This document shows positions 43,651 to 53,096 of a DNA stretch of 64,000 nucleotides, piece after piece (position 1 is the first letter of the stretch; each line of letters begins with the position of its first letter). Position numbers and translations under genes: made by a program. This stretch comes from Pelotomaculum schinkii (GTDB lineage: Bacteria > Bacillota > Desulfotomaculia > Desulfotomaculales > Pelotomaculaceae), in NCBI RefSeq assembly GCF_004369205.1, contig NZ_QFGA01000002.1, positions 806,001 to 870,000 on the forward strand, given 5' to 3'. Below the pieces are notes generated by a model, which was not told the origin of the DNA, searched no databases, and saw nothing but the letters and a program-made list of their open reading frames with translations.

Positions 43651-44172
43651 ATGGAAAAAATTAACTGGCTGGAGATTATTGAAGAAGAAAGTGACAACAT
43701 TCTTGACGCCCTAACCGCAGTTTATGATGAAGCCTGTTGTTTGAATGCAAACAGCGAAATCTGTCAGGTGCTTAAAATGAACAGCGATGGCACCCTTATT
43801 CATCACACCAGCACTGCAGACAACACCTCCAGCGCTGTTTGGAACGGCAATGCGATTGAGCTCGCCAGGATGGCCTGGTTCAATCCTTTGGACTTCACAG
43901 ACGAAGCGGAAGTAATCTCATCATACCTGACAAAAGAGGAACTGCAAGACTTCACACGGTATCTGGATGGTGAAAACCTTACCCTCCATAAATTACGGCA
44001 GTGGAATTTTTACATTGCCGACAGGCTTGAGAAGAAATACACGGAAAAATATGCTGCCGACAACGCGCCTGCCTGGGCTGACAAAGTTATGCAGGAATTA
44101 CTAAAACATGCCAGCGAATATGGCCGTGCAGAAACACAGAAAGTAGAATTGGCCGACTTGGGAAAGTCCTGA
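43651..44172 (+). CDS. Unknown protein, first gene of an operator-controlled pair
   Basis: 173 aa, acidic, soluble, no signal or membrane helix: MEKINWLEIIEEESDNILDA...SAVWNGNAIELARMAWFNPL...TLHKLRQWNFYIADRLEKKY. I do not recognise a family. ATG 43651 has AAAGGAG upstream. The stop TGA overlaps the start region of a small HTH frame, and GGGAAAG (44160-44166) lies just before the stop in the right phase for a -1 slip that would join them. The dual palindromes upstream suggest autoregulation, as in toxin-antitoxin modules. Confidence 0.65.
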   Translation: MEKINWLEIIEEESDNILDALTAVYDEACCLNANSEICQVLKMNSDGTLIHHTSTADNTSSAVWNGNAIELARMAWFNPLDFTDEAEVISSYLTKEELQDFTRYLDGENLTLHKLRQWNFYIADRLEKKYTEKYAADNAPAWADKVMQELLKHASEYGRAETQKVELADLGKS

Positions 44173-44348
44173 CCTCCCCTGAAGCGGCCCGGCTATGGAG
44201 ACTGCACCCGGACAGCCTGAAAAAGGCCTGCCAGCAAGGAAGAATTACCGCCCGTAAAAGCGGCGGTACCTGGCTTGTGTCCAGAACTGCTATGGAAAGA
44301 ATATATGGGACATGGCCTACTGAAAAGGCAGAAGAAATTGAAGAATAA
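44169..44348 (+). CDS. Small helix-turn-helix (excisionase/MerR-like) domain, -1 frame to previous gene
   Basis: The frame LTSPEAARLWRLHPDSLKKACQQGRITARKSGGTWLVSRTAMERIYGTW is a compact winged-helix/HTH_17 domain of about 60 aa. It has no ATG/GTG/TTG start. The options are CTG 44169, which overlaps the previous stop as CTGA, or a -1 frameshift at GGGAAAG, giving ...ELADLGKVLTSPEAARLW. It probably binds the CCCGAANACGGG operators. A plain frameshift mutation in a once-fused gene is the main alternative. Confidence 0.6.
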   Translation: MTSPEAARLWRLHPDSLKKACQQGRITARKSGGTWLVSRTAMERIYGTWPTEKAEEIEE

Positions 44349-44536
44349 TAATAGAAAAAACCTTCAGTGTCCATGCGCTGTGGTGGCTTATGGTATATAT
44401 CAAGAATATATACCATTTTATTTTAAGGGTAATGAGATTGCCCCTGGGGCTTTATTTTAGCAGTGCCCGGGATTATAGTTAGATATATAAGCTTTGTCCT
44501 GACGGCTTGTTAAGAAAAGTATTTTGGAGGAAAGTT

Positions 44537-45451
44537 ATGTCAGCTATAAAAGAACGTTATATAAAAGCAATGAGAAAAATGGACCCTTCAATAAATACGG
44601 TTGAACAGATCCGCCATGAACTATCTTTAAAACAACAGGCGGAACTCCCCCCCGGCACTATCGTTGAGCAAGTTATGGTGGCGAATTTACCCGGCGAGTG
44701 GATTAAGGCGGCGAATGTTCCTGAAGGCGGCAAACAGGTGATTCTATATTTCCACGGCGGTGGTTTATATTGTGGCGACTGTGCTACTTATCGTAATTTA
44801 GCAGCTTTTATTTCAAGAGCCAGTGGTGTTAGAGTTTTATTAGTTGAATACCGTCTGGCGCCGGAGCACAAGTATCCTGCCGCTAATGACGATTGTCTGG
44901 CAGCCTACCGGTGGCTGCTCGAAAACGGCATCCCGGCTAAGGATATTATCATAGGCGGGGATTCTGCAGGCGGCGCCCTAACAGTTATGACCTTGCTTTC
45001 GTTACGCGATGCAGGCGCTCCACTGCCGGCAGCCGCATTTATGTTTTCTCCGTGGACAGACCTGGTCAACTTTGATGGTGAATCCTATACCAGTCGCGCA
45101 GAATTAGATCCGGTAACCCACCTTAAAGGCTCACAAATGGCGGCAAGCTTCTATATCGATCACTTAACTGTTAAACCACCTATTTTATCACCAATAAACC
45201 AGGACCTGTCCGGATTGCCCGCGTTATTTATTCAGGTTGGCGACCATGAGGCATTATTGAGCGATTCCACCAGATTGGCCGAGCGCGCAAAAAAAGACGG
45301 TGTTGATGTTACATTGGAAATATGGGACAATATGTGGCACGTATTTCAAAGCCTTGCTGCAGTTTTGTCCGAGGCTAAACAGGCTATTGATAATGTTGGC
45401 AGGTGGGTGCAAAAACGTTTCGATACCCATACCGGCAGCGTAATAGGATAA
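44537..45451 (+). CDS. Alpha/beta-hydrolase esterase (HSL/acetyl-esterase family)
   Basis: 304 aa from ATG 44537 with TTGGAGG upstream. Oxyanion motif YFHGGGLYCGD (residues about 77-87), nucleophile GGDSAGGALTV (about 146), catalytic Asp near DHEALLSDSTR and His in NMWHVFQSL. It hydrolyses short-chain carboxyl esters; physiological substrate unknown. The next gene encodes a sigma-54 activator 110 bases downstream. Confidence 0.88.
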   Translation: MSAIKERYIKAMRKMDPSINTVEQIRHELSLKQQAELPPGTIVEQVMVANLPGEWIKAANVPEGGKQVILYFHGGGLYCGDCATYRNLAAFISRASGVRVLLVEYRLAPEHKYPAANDDCLAAYRWLLENGIPAKDIIIGGDSAGGALTVMTLLSLRDAGAPLPAAAFMFSPWTDLVNFDGESYTSRAELDPVTHLKGSQMAASFYIDHLTVKPPILSPINQDLSGLPALFIQVGDHEALLSDSTRLAERAKKDGVDVTLEIWDNMWHVFQSLAAVLSEAKQAIDNVGRWVQKRFDTHTGSVIG

Positions 45452-45560
45452 CTGGAACATATTCCCTGTTGGTTTTGCAATGTGTACGGTTTCAGTTGAA
45501 GGTCAAACTGTTGAGAGTATAGAATTTTTTCTTAACGTCCTGTGGTGAGGTGGGAAAACA

Positions 45561-47150
45561 ATGGATAACCCCCGGCTGTGGATCAGCTTTGAAGACAGGG
45601 TAGGCTTTGTATTCGACATATCCAGGGTTATCTTTGCCTGGCGCTTGAATATTGTGTCCATTGAAATCACCCGTTCAGGCAGTCTTTATGTTCATATTGA
45701 GAAGATCGAAACCAGCGAACTGGCAGGATTAATGAATGAATTAAACGGAATTCCGGGGGTTTTAGAGATATACCGGGTACCCATGATGCCTTCGGAGGAA
45801 AGAGAAAAAAAGCTCCAGGCGATCCTGGACACGGTAAGCGAAGGGATCCTGTCGGTGGATGCAGATGGGATAATCACCAGTATCAATCCGGTGGCAGAAG
45901 AAATCTTCCGGTATACTGCCGCTGAACTTCTTGGGAGAAACATCGCCGGGGTTTTGTCTTCTGAAGTACCAATTTTGCGCTGCCTCAAGGACGGTAAACC
46001 ATATAATCACCTGGAAATCAGCATCAACACCCCAAAAGGTCGCCTGAACTTTCTCAGCACGGCCAGGCCTTTAAAGGACGACGGTGAAAATATTATCGGC
46101 GCGGTAGCCTGTATTAAAGACATGTCCGATGTCAAGCAGTTAGTCTATTCCATGACTAAGCCTGCTATGACCACCTTTGATGACATTCTCGGAGTAAGTT
46201 TACCTCTCAAGGAAGCCTTAACTCTATCCCGGAAGGTAGCGCAAGGTAATTCCACAGTTTTGATTCGGGGTGAAAGCGGCACCGGGAAAGAATTATTTGC
46301 CCGCGCTATTCACATGGCCAGCAGCCGGCGGAATAAACCCTTCGTGCCGGTAAATTGCGCCGCCCTGCCTGATAGCCTGCTGGAAAGCGAACTGTTTGGT
46401 TATGTTGAGGGGGCCTTTACCGGGGCACAAAAGCAAGGTAAATTAGGACTATTTGAATTCGCCAACAACGGTACCATCTTGTTGGATGAAATCGGGGAAA
46501 TGTCAACCCACCTGCAGGCTAAATTACTCCGGGTCTTACAGGAAGGACGGGTACGGCGGATCGGCGACAGGGTGGAGAACACCGTCAACGTCCGGGTGAT
46601 TGCAGCAACCAACCGTAATCTGGAGAATATGATCACAAACGGGGATTTCCGGGAGGACCTGTACTACCGCCTTAATGTAGTGCCTGTTCATATTCCCCCA
46701 TTACGCCGGCGCAAAGAAGATATACCAATTTTAACCGACAACCTGATCCAAAAATTCAACCACCGTTTAGGTAAAAACATAAAAAAAATTTCCAGCGCTG
46801 CTATGGATAAACTGAATAAATATAATTGGCCTGGAAACGTGAGGGAATTGGAGAATATCCTGGAGCGGGCGATGATTTTGGCGCAGGATATGGAAATCAA
46901 ACCTGAACAAATCATTTTAGACCGCACTTATGCTGGTGAGAAAGAGGACGTTTCTCCGGCCCACTTCCCGGGGAATGATGAGAACAGTGACACCCTTAAC
47001 ACCGCTGTGGATGGCTTTGAAAAGCAATTTATTGAACAAGCTCTTCTGAAATATGGGAGTATCCGGCATACAGCTAAAGTCCTGGGGGTTTCCCATACAA
47101 CTATAATGAATAAAATAAAAAAGTATGGACTTAAGGTAACTCCTATATAA
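45561..47150 (+). CDS. TyrR-like sigma-54-dependent activator (ACT-PAS-AAA-HTH)
   Basis: 529 aa. ACT-like ligand domain (1-75), PAS domain (about 85-190, [20 protein letters not shown]), AAA+ with Walker A GESGTGKE (237-244) and the sigma-54 contact loop GAFTGA (284-289), and a Fis-type HTH ([19 protein letters not shown]) at the end. It probably senses an amino acid and opens sigma-54 promoters. Alanine dehydrogenase follows 386 bases downstream in the same direction and is a plausible target, although no good -24/-12 element was found upstream of it. Confidence 0.9.
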   Translation: MDNPRLWISFEDRVGFVFDISRVIFAWRLNIVSIEITRSGSLYVHIEKIETSELAGLMNELNGIPGVLEIYRVPMMPSEEREKKLQAILDTVSEGILSVDADGIITSINPVAEEIFRYTAAELLGRNIAGVLSSEVPILRCLKDGKPYNHLEISINTPKGRLNFLSTARPLKDDGENIIGAVACIKDMSDVKQLVYSMTKPAMTTFDDILGVSLPLKEALTLSRKVAQGNSTVLIRGESGTGKELFARAIHMASSRRNKPFVPVNCAALPDSLLESELFGYVEGAFTGAQKQGKLGLFEFANNGTILLDEIGEMSTHLQAKLLRVLQEGRVRRIGDRVENTVNVRVIAATNRNLENMITNGDFREDLYYRLNVVPVHIPPLRRRKEDIPILTDNLIQKFNHRLGKNIKKISSAAMDKLNKYNWPGNVRELENILERAMILAQDMEIKPEQIILDRTYAGEKEDVSPAHFPGNDENSDTLNTAVDGFEKQFIEQALLKYGSIRHTAKVLGVSHTTIMNKIKKYGLKVTPI

Positions 47151-47160
47151 AAATCCCTCT

Positions 47161-47194
47161 GGCAACTTTATTTGCCATGGCAAATAAAGTTGCC
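47161..47194. repeat. Perfect 34-bp palindrome
   Basis: GGCAACTTTATTTGCCA followed by its exact complement TGGCAAATAAAGTTGCC, starting 10 bases after the activator stop, then one more half-unit (ATGGCAAATAAA). It lacks a T-tract, so it is either a Rho-independent-like hairpin or a protein site. The rest of 47207-47536 has no gene; it ends with a copy of the dispersed repeat (47399-47495). Confidence 0.75.
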
Positions 47195-47398
47195 ATGGCA
47201 AATAAACAGGAAAAAAGAACGTTCTCCTGAGAGTGTCACGATATGTTGCCACATAGGAGTTCGGCAAGCATATGCTGCAACAACCTCAAGCAATATAGTT
47301 TGGGGTTTTTTGTTGTCTCTATGTAACTGGTACCGTTTTTGCAAAATAAAATGTAACTGAGCATATATATCGAAGCACGAATGCAAGATGAATTATCA

Positions 47399-47495
47399 AT
47401 GTGGGTACGATATCAATCACTAAAAACTGATTAGTAGTTAAAGGGCTTATGATATCCTACATTCCTGTAGGGTTATGCGCGAATGAATTAGCACC
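47399..47495. repeat. Dispersed intergenic repeat, copy near 47.4 kb
   Basis: ATGTGGGTACGATATCAATC, then GGGTTATGCGCGAATGAATT and AGCACC. Same block order as at 12285-12415. Confidence 0.5.
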
Positions 47496-47536
47496 CATTA
47501 TAAGGATAGTACTGGAGAACAAAGGAGGTTGGCAAC

Positions 47537-48664
47537 ATGATTATCGGAGTACCCAAGGAAATTAAAAACAATGAAAACAGGGTAGCCATTACCCCTGCCG
47601 GTGTAGCAGCTTTTGTAAAGGCCGGCCACCAGGTGTTGATTCAGGATCAGGCGGGAACCGGCAGCGGAATCAGCAATGAGGAGTATATTAAAGCCGGTGC
47701 AGAAATTGTTGCAACTGCCAAAGAGGTTTTTGCCGGGGCTGACATGATTATGAAGGTTAAAGAGCCGCAACCCCCGGAATACAATCTTTTTAAGGAAGGG
47801 CAAGTACTCTTCACCTACCTGCACCTGGCTCCCGAACCTGAGGTAGCCAGGGCTCTGTTGGACAGAAAAGTAGTAGGTATCGCTTATGAAACCATCCAAC
47901 TGGACAACGGCTCTTTACCGTTGCTTACTCCCATGAGTGAAGTCGCCGGACGGATGGCGATACAGATTGGCGCTCATTATTTAGAGAAGCATTCGGAAGG
48001 GAAAGGAATTCTGTTAGGCGGGGTTCCCGGAGTGCCTGCCGCCGATGTAGTTATCATCGGCGGCGGCGTGGTAGGTATCAATGCAATCAAAATAGCTGTT
48101 GGTATGGGCGCTCAGGTTACCGTCATAGATAAATCCGCTGAACGGCTAAGCTACCTGGACGATATTTTCGGCGGAAGGATTACGACCCTGATTTCCAATA
48201 GCTACAATATTGAGAGAGCTGTCAGATATGCCGATCTCCTGGTAGCGGCTGTTTTGGTCCCTGGGGCCAGGGCGCCACATATAGTGACTGAAGAAATGGT
48301 TAAGCAAATGAAGCCCGGTTCGGTGATCGTGGACATAGCAATTGACCAGGGCGGCTCTGTTGAAACGATTGACAGGGAAACAACACATGACGACCCCGTC
48401 TTTATCAAGCACGGAGTTATCCATTATGCCGTCGCCAACATGCCGGGCGCTGTAGCGCGGACCTCCACTTACGCGTTGACCAACGCCACCCTGAGCTATG
48501 CTTTAGAAATAGCCGGCAAGGGCTACCTGAGAGCGATTAAAGAAAATCAGGCCTTGGCCCTCGGTGTCAATGTCATCCACGGGATGTTAACTTGTAAAGC
48601 AGTTGCAGAGGCTTTGCATCTGGAGTATACACCTTTGGCACAGATTATAGATTCAGCCCGTTGA
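47537..48664 (+). CDS. ald: Alanine dehydrogenase
   Basis: 375 aa, full length. It converts L-alanine to pyruvate and ammonia with NAD+. N-terminal substrate domain begins [20 protein letters not shown]; the pyruvate-binding Lys is in [13 protein letters not shown] and the His in [11 protein letters not shown]. The Rossmann fold has [36 protein letters not shown] lies before ATG 47537. In spore-formers it serves sporulation and germination metabolism. A strong terminator follows. Confidence 0.96.
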   Translation: MIIGVPKEIKNNENRVAITPAGVAAFVKAGHQVLIQDQAGTGSGISNEEYIKAGAEIVATAKEVFAGADMIMKVKEPQPPEYNLFKEGQVLFTYLHLAPEPEVARALLDRKVVGIAYETIQLDNGSLPLLTPMSEVAGRMAIQIGAHYLEKHSEGKGILLGGVPGVPAADVVIIGGGVVGINAIKIAVGMGAQVTVIDKSAERLSYLDDIFGGRITTLISNSYNIERAVRYADLLVAAVLVPGARAPHIVTEEMVKQMKPGSVIVDIAIDQGGSVETIDRETTHDDPVFIKHGVIHYAVANMPGAVARTSTYALTNATLSYALEIAGKGYLRAIKENQALALGVNVIHGMLTCKAVAEALHLEYTPLAQIIDSAR

Positions 48665-48690
48665 ATAATCGAATAGAGAGTCAGTGCAAA

Positions 48691-48724
48691 CGAGTCAGGG
48701 GACGGTCCCCTGACTCGTTTTTTG
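48691..48724 (+). terminator. ald terminator, GGGGACGG-family hairpin
   Basis: CGAGTCAGGGGAC directly followed by GGTCCCCTGACTCG and TTTTTT. Perfect stem; the core matches the hairpins at 4702, 6250, 6530 and 57843. Confidence 0.92.
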
Positions 48725-48748
48725 GCCGTTTGGCTCCCGGCCCATTAC

Positions 48749-50512
48749 TTAGATTATTATGGTGGTCCCGTCAAACTTGGTGAATGAAAATCCGATAAAA
48801 TCCTCATTGTAGGTATCCCTGTAATCCTGCAGAATCCTGATCGCCACTGTTTCACCCAGCTTGAGGCCCTCGCTCCCGTCGGTACGCCAGTGTATGCCTG
48901 CGAAGTCACGGCCCATGGCAATATTGACGGCCAGCTTGTTCAATTCCCCGCCTACTGTTAAAGGCGGTCCCTCGTAAGGAAGCAGGGAGAGGCCGTCCGG
49001 GCCGGCTACAACCGGATTGGGCAGTACAAAGGACTCCTTGAAGAATGCCTTTAGCATCGTCACCCCGGCCCCGATATAAGTGGCGTGGCCGGAAGGATAA
49101 GCCGGATGAGTTGGACAGCCTTCCGGATAGGCCTGTGGCAGCAGGTAGACGCCATACTTGTTGAAAACCTCGGAAACCGCCTGGGAATTGAGCAGTTCCG
49201 GGTTAATCGGATAGCAGGCGGCGCCTGTCAGTCGGTTTTGCACACTGCCCCCGAATTCTTCGGGCCGGAGCCGGCGGTGCACCAGGAATTTCTGGAACCA
49301 GGCGGCCTCCAGCGCTACCCGCGACACCCGGATCACAAAATCCAGAATATGCGGGGCGCCGAAAGTGCTGAATCCAACCTGGGTATCAGAATGCAGATAA
49401 GGGTTGGTTGGGGCCAGGGCATTCACTCCTAATCCGAGCAGGATTAAGCAAGCAGAAAGTGTAGCCTCACAGGAGAAATCCTTGTGCAGATATTCTCCCA
49501 TATCGCGGCCATTGCGGATATAACGGGGCGTGCCCTCATATTGAATCGCTGCAGCCGGCGGCAGACCGTTCTGGATGTTCAACCATTCCGCATACGTGGT
49601 CATGTAGTCCACACCGGCCACAGGAACTTGATAGCGCTGGGTGATGCTCGTAGCCCCGTAGGGAATGTTTTTCCACAGAAACTGAGAAACATAAGGCCCC
49701 ACCAGGTCTCCGGGGATATCCATGCGAAACAGGGTTCCCGGAGTTACCAAACCACCTGCTTTTGGTCCCCTAAAATCTGAAAATCCCGATAAATCAGAAG
49801 CAGCCGCCAGTGTCAGCGGATTGGTGTCGTAGTCTGTAAAAGGCACATCACGGGTTAAGGCCTGCCAGTAAACTTCAGCCATCTCACCGGCTTCCCAGGC
49901 GCTGCTGAAAGCCGGCGGTGGAACCGTTCCCAAGTGATGGGAATCAGGTCCCGCCATCTCATAAGCATAAGCGGCCTGAGGATTGGTAAGCTTGACCACG
50001 CCTCCCAAGGGTATGGTTGCAAAATCCGCCGGGTCTCCGGTGGTTAATGTCTCAATATAGGCTTGATAGGCATTGAGGTTAACCTCACCCAGATGATTGT
50101 GCGGTAAGGCCTTAGAATAGTTGCCAATCTTATTTACATATAGCAATTCATCACCATTACACGGATGGCCTGGAAGTGGAAGATCCCTTTCAAATCCAGC
50201 TGCATTGAGACGAACTTGGTAGGCAGATTGACGGCGCTGCCGGGTATTTTCCGGCCCAATATCACACGAATCCCCCAGGTTTAAGTTCAAGTCTGCTGTA
50301 TCTCCCTGACAAGCCTTTTTTTTATTGGAAAATACATGTGGAAGATTTTTTTCAAATTCAGCTGCATTCAGATGAACTTGACACTCCTTTTGACAACGTT
50401 TCCGCACACTAACCGGCTCAAGCTCACACGGTTCCTCCATGTTTAACTGCAAATCTGCCGCGGCCCCCTGATTAACCTCTTTTTTCTCAGGCAACAAAAT
50501 ATCACCGCTCAT
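48749..50512 (-). CDS. Vanadium-dependent haloperoxidase-like (PAP2-fold) protein
   Basis: 587 aa, no signal peptide. Vanadate/phosphate-site residues are present in order: K408...R415-P416 (KFLVHRRLRPEEF), S474-G475-H476 (YPSGHAT), and R535...H541 (GRDFAGIHWRTDG). The family N-terminal segment RRQSAYQVRLNAAGFERDLP...NGDELLYVNKIGNYSKALPHN (residues 92-138) is preceded by an extra, diverged copy of about 54 residues (16-69). Family members halogenate or act as acid phosphatases; the substrate is unknown. ATG 50512. Monocistronic, convergent with ald. Confidence 0.88.
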   Translation of the reverse strand: MSGDILLPEKKEVNQGAAADLQLNMEEPCELEPVSVRKRCQKECQVHLNAAEFEKNLPHVFSNKKKACQGDTADLNLNLGDSCDIGPENTRQRRQSAYQVRLNAAGFERDLPLPGHPCNGDELLYVNKIGNYSKALPHNHLGEVNLNAYQAYIETLTTGDPADFATIPLGGVVKLTNPQAAYAYEMAGPDSHHLGTVPPPAFSSAWEAGEMAEVYWQALTRDVPFTDYDTNPLTLAAASDLSGFSDFRGPKAGGLVTPGTLFRMDIPGDLVGPYVSQFLWKNIPYGATSITQRYQVPVAGVDYMTTYAEWLNIQNGLPPAAAIQYEGTPRYIRNGRDMGEYLHKDFSCEATLSACLILLGLGVNALAPTNPYLHSDTQVGFSTFGAPHILDFVIRVSRVALEAAWFQKFLVHRRLRPEEFGGSVQNRLTGAACYPINPELLNSQAVSEVFNKYGVYLLPQAYPEGCPTHPAYPSGHATYIGAGVTMLKAFFKESFVLPNPVVAGPDGLSLLPYEGPPLTVGGELNKLAVNIAMGRDFAGIHWRTDGSEGLKLGETVAIRILQDYRDTYNEDFIGFSFTKFDGTTIII

Positions 50513-50726
50513 TTTGGCCTCACTCCAGATTCCATATTATTTTAATTTAGCCATAATTTATATTGAACGAAACCGCTCCGCGGTGGATAGAAACCCAAGA
50601 TAGTATCAAAGCGAAATGATCCGATCTGCTCATAGTAGATACAAAAGTCATGGCTAACACAAAACAACCCCTTTAAAATGAGAATGCGGCCTGTCCGCAA
50701 TATCAAACAAAGGGGTTGTTTATTTA

Positions 50727-51599
50727 ATGATGACTAACCGTCAGGCGCTGCAACGCCTGAAAGCTGACATCCAGCTTAGGGGGCTATCCAGAAACACACT
50801 CGATTCCTATACGACTCATGTTGGGATCTTCCTTAATCACTTCAAAAAACCTATCGAGAAGCTCAATGAAATGGACGTTCGAAGTTTCCTGGGACACTTG
50901 ATTGTCGAAAAGAAATTATCGCCAGGCACGGTCAATGTTTACAGTGCTTCCATTCGCTTCTTCTTCGCAGTTACGCTGAACCGGACGATGAACTATCTAC
51001 AAATTCCACGCCTTAAGCGGCCTAAGAAGCTACCGGAGATTTTAACGCGGAATGAAGTTGCAGAACTAATTTCCCAGACAACGAATGCCAAACACAAAGC
51101 CCTGCTCTTAATGGCGTACGGTTCCGGCTTACGAGTCAGCGAACTTGCCAGTCTCAAAACGACGGATATTGATTCGGCATCCATGCGGGTTTTGGTGCGC
51201 GGCGGCAAAGGCCAAAAGGATCGCTATACTCTTCTGCCCGAAAGCGCTTTATTCGCGTTGCGTGACTATTGGCGCAAGTACCGCCCGAAAAGCTCAGATG
51301 GATACATTTTTCCCGGAATCAAAAATGTTGGGCATATCACAACAAGCGCAGTAGCACGAGCGATTAAAGAAGCGCTTGCCAAGACAGCTATCCAAAAGAG
51401 TGTGTCGCCGCATACCCTTCGGCACTGTTTCGCCACTCACTTATTAGAGGACGGGCTAAGTCTACTCCAAATAAAGGCTTTGCTCGGACACGCCAGCATT
51501 TCCTCAACCACGATCTATCTTCATCTGGCAAACACCACGAACGGAATAACCAGTCCGGCGGACAACATGCCTCAGAAGTTTGTGGACTGCCCATTATGA
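50727..51599 (+). CDS. Tyrosine recombinase/integrase of the IS91-type element
   Basis: 290 aa. N-terminal SAM-like core-binding domain (LSRNTLDSYTTHVGIFLNHF). Catalytic residues in order: R in YGSGLRVSELASLKTTD, K in VRGGKGQKDRYTLLP, HxxR in SPHTLRHCFATHLLEDG, H/W in LLGHASISST, and Tyr in TTIYLHLA. The ATG follows AAAGGGG, which lies inside the hairpin arm. The stop overlaps the transposase start by 4 bases (ATGA). Confidence 0.9.
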   Translation: MMTNRQALQRLKADIQLRGLSRNTLDSYTTHVGIFLNHFKKPIEKLNEMDVRSFLGHLIVEKKLSPGTVNVYSASIRFFFAVTLNRTMNYLQIPRLKRPKKLPEILTRNEVAELISQTTNAKHKALLLMAYGSGLRVSELASLKTTDIDSASMRVLVRGGKGQKDRYTLLPESALFALRDYWRKYRPKSSDGYIFPGIKNVGHITTSAVARAIKEALAKTAIQKSVSPHTLRHCFATHLLEDGLSLLQIKALLGHASISSTTIYLHLANTTNGITSPADNMPQKFVDCPL

Positions 51600-52717
51600 T
51601 TGAAGTGCAGGACATCTTTCGGGAACATGGCGATGAATACTTGCGCCAGCATCCGCTTAATACCGTTCAAATAAAGGCATATCGCGCTATCTTGAACTGC
51701 CGGACTCATGCTTTGGGCGGGCATATAGATACATGTGACCAATGTGGCCATCAACGTATCTCTTATAATTCCTGCCGAAACAGACATTGCCCCAAATGCC
51801 AAATGCTTGCCAAAGAACAATGGATCGAAAGCCAGGAACGTTGCCTGCTTAACATTGGCTATTTCCATGTCGTGTTTACGGTGCCGAACGAATTGTATAT
51901 GGTATTCCGGCAGAACCAGGAAACGATGTACACTTTATTCTTCAAAGCTGTCTCGGAAACCTTGTTAGAGTTAGGCCAAAATCCAAAATATCTCGGCGCC
52001 AAACTCGGAGTAACCGCAATTCTCCACACATGGGGGCAGAACCTTCTGTATCATCCCCACATCCATTGTGTTGTACCGGGCGGCGGGTTGACCAGCGCCG
52101 GTCATTGGAAAAACTCGCGCAAGAAGTTCTTCATTCCGGTTAAGGTATTGTCCAAGAAATTCCGGGGGAAATTTCTCGCTCTCATGCGTGCGGCTCAATT
52201 ACGCTTCGATGAATCTACGAACAAACTCAATAGTTCGAGAGAATATGCCCTCTTTCTGCAGGATTTGTATAACAAGGACTGGGTAACCTATTGCAAACCG
52301 CCCTTCGGCAATACCGGCAAGGTGATTCAATATTTAAGCCGCTACACACATCGCGTGGCTATTTCCAACAATCGGATTCTGGCGCTTCAAGATGATAAAG
52401 TCACATTTAGTTGGCGGGACTATGCCGACCATAACAAGGTCAAGCAGATGACTATTACAGCCGAAGAATTTATCCGCCGCTTTATGCTCCATGTACTGCC
52501 TCGAGGATTCCGGAAGATACGACACTACGGACTTTTGGCTTCCGGAGGGAAAACCAAACGGATACAGTTATGCCGGCAACTTACGAATACACCTTTTAGC
52601 ATATTCTCTAAGCCGCGTTCATTATTCGAAATCCTCATTGACAAGTTCAATGATACATTTCGTAAATGTCCCTGCTGCAGAATAGGAATGATGATACGCG
52701 CATCTCCTCTTCCGTAA
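51596..52717 (+). CDS. IS91-family transposase (HUH, Y2)
   Basis: 373 aa. N-terminal zinc-binding domain (CRTHALGGHIDTCDQCGHQRISYNSCRNRHCPKCQ) and the HUH motif in LLYHPHIHCVVPGGGL. Tyrosines follow in VIQYLSRYTHRVAISNNRI. It ends KCPCCRIGMM. Such enzymes move one strand by rolling-circle-like transfer from ori to ter. The frame looks intact. Confidence 0.92.
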   Translation: MIEVQDIFREHGDEYLRQHPLNTVQIKAYRAILNCRTHALGGHIDTCDQCGHQRISYNSCRNRHCPKCQMLAKEQWIESQERCLLNIGYFHVVFTVPNELYMVFRQNQETMYTLFFKAVSETLLELGQNPKYLGAKLGVTAILHTWGQNLLYHPHIHCVVPGGGLTSAGHWKNSRKKFFIPVKVLSKKFRGKFLALMRAAQLRFDESTNKLNSSREYALFLQDLYNKDWVTYCKPPFGNTGKVIQYLSRYTHRVAISNNRILALQDDKVTFSWRDYADHNKVKQMTITAEEFIRRFMLHVLPRGFRKIRHYGLLASGGKTKRIQLCRQLTNTPFSIFSKPRSLFEILIDKFNDTFRKCPCCRIGMMIRASPLP

Positions 52718-53032
52718 AAACAAATTCCTTATACAAAAAAGCCCCTTCTATGGGGGAGGGGGAAACTATGCCCATCGACAGGCGAATTTCCCAATAATGA
52801 CCCTGTTCTTTGACTGAGATTTCGCCCCATAACATCGGAACCCTTTTAGCGCCAGAAATTCTGCAACTTATACAGTTCCTTTTTCCCCATAGCACCTACC
52901 GACATCGGCGGTTCCGTTCAATCAAATTATCTGAAGCCCTACGTAGCCTCTGCTTACATGGGGTTTCTTTTTTGGGCTTCAGATAATTTGCTATTCATTA
53001 TGATAACAAATGAAACCTGTTCGTTTAACCGT

Positions 53033-53072
53033 AAAAAAACCGGGTAAATCCGTCATTGCGGACCTACCCGGC
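53033..53072 (-). terminator. TRAP operon terminator
   Basis: CCGGGTAGGTCCG, six-base loop, CGGATTTACCCGG, then TTTTTTT on the minus strand, 25 bases after the dctM stop. Confidence 0.9.
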
Positions 53073-53096
53073 AGTATTTACAACATATTTTTTTCA

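Larger units (their letters stand above)
50661..52995 (+). mobile_element. IS91-type element with integrase-like ORF
   Basis: Two overlapping genes, a tyrosine recombinase and a Y2/HUH transposase, as found in some IS91 relatives. The left side has an inverted repeat AAACAACCCCTTT (50662-50674) / AAAGGGGTTGTTT (50709-50721). The right side has a perfect 17-bp repeat CAAATTATCTGAAGCCC (52923-52939) / GGGCTTCAGATAATTTG (52974-52990). IS91 elements have hairpin-bearing ends and make no target duplication, so the exact ends remain a guess. Confidence 0.7.

Noticed and set aside
47157-47206. Sigma-54 (-24/-12) promoter in TGGCAACTTTATTTGCC
   Set aside because: GG and GC are one base too far apart for the strict -24/-12 spacing, and the stretch is better explained as part of the perfect palindrome.
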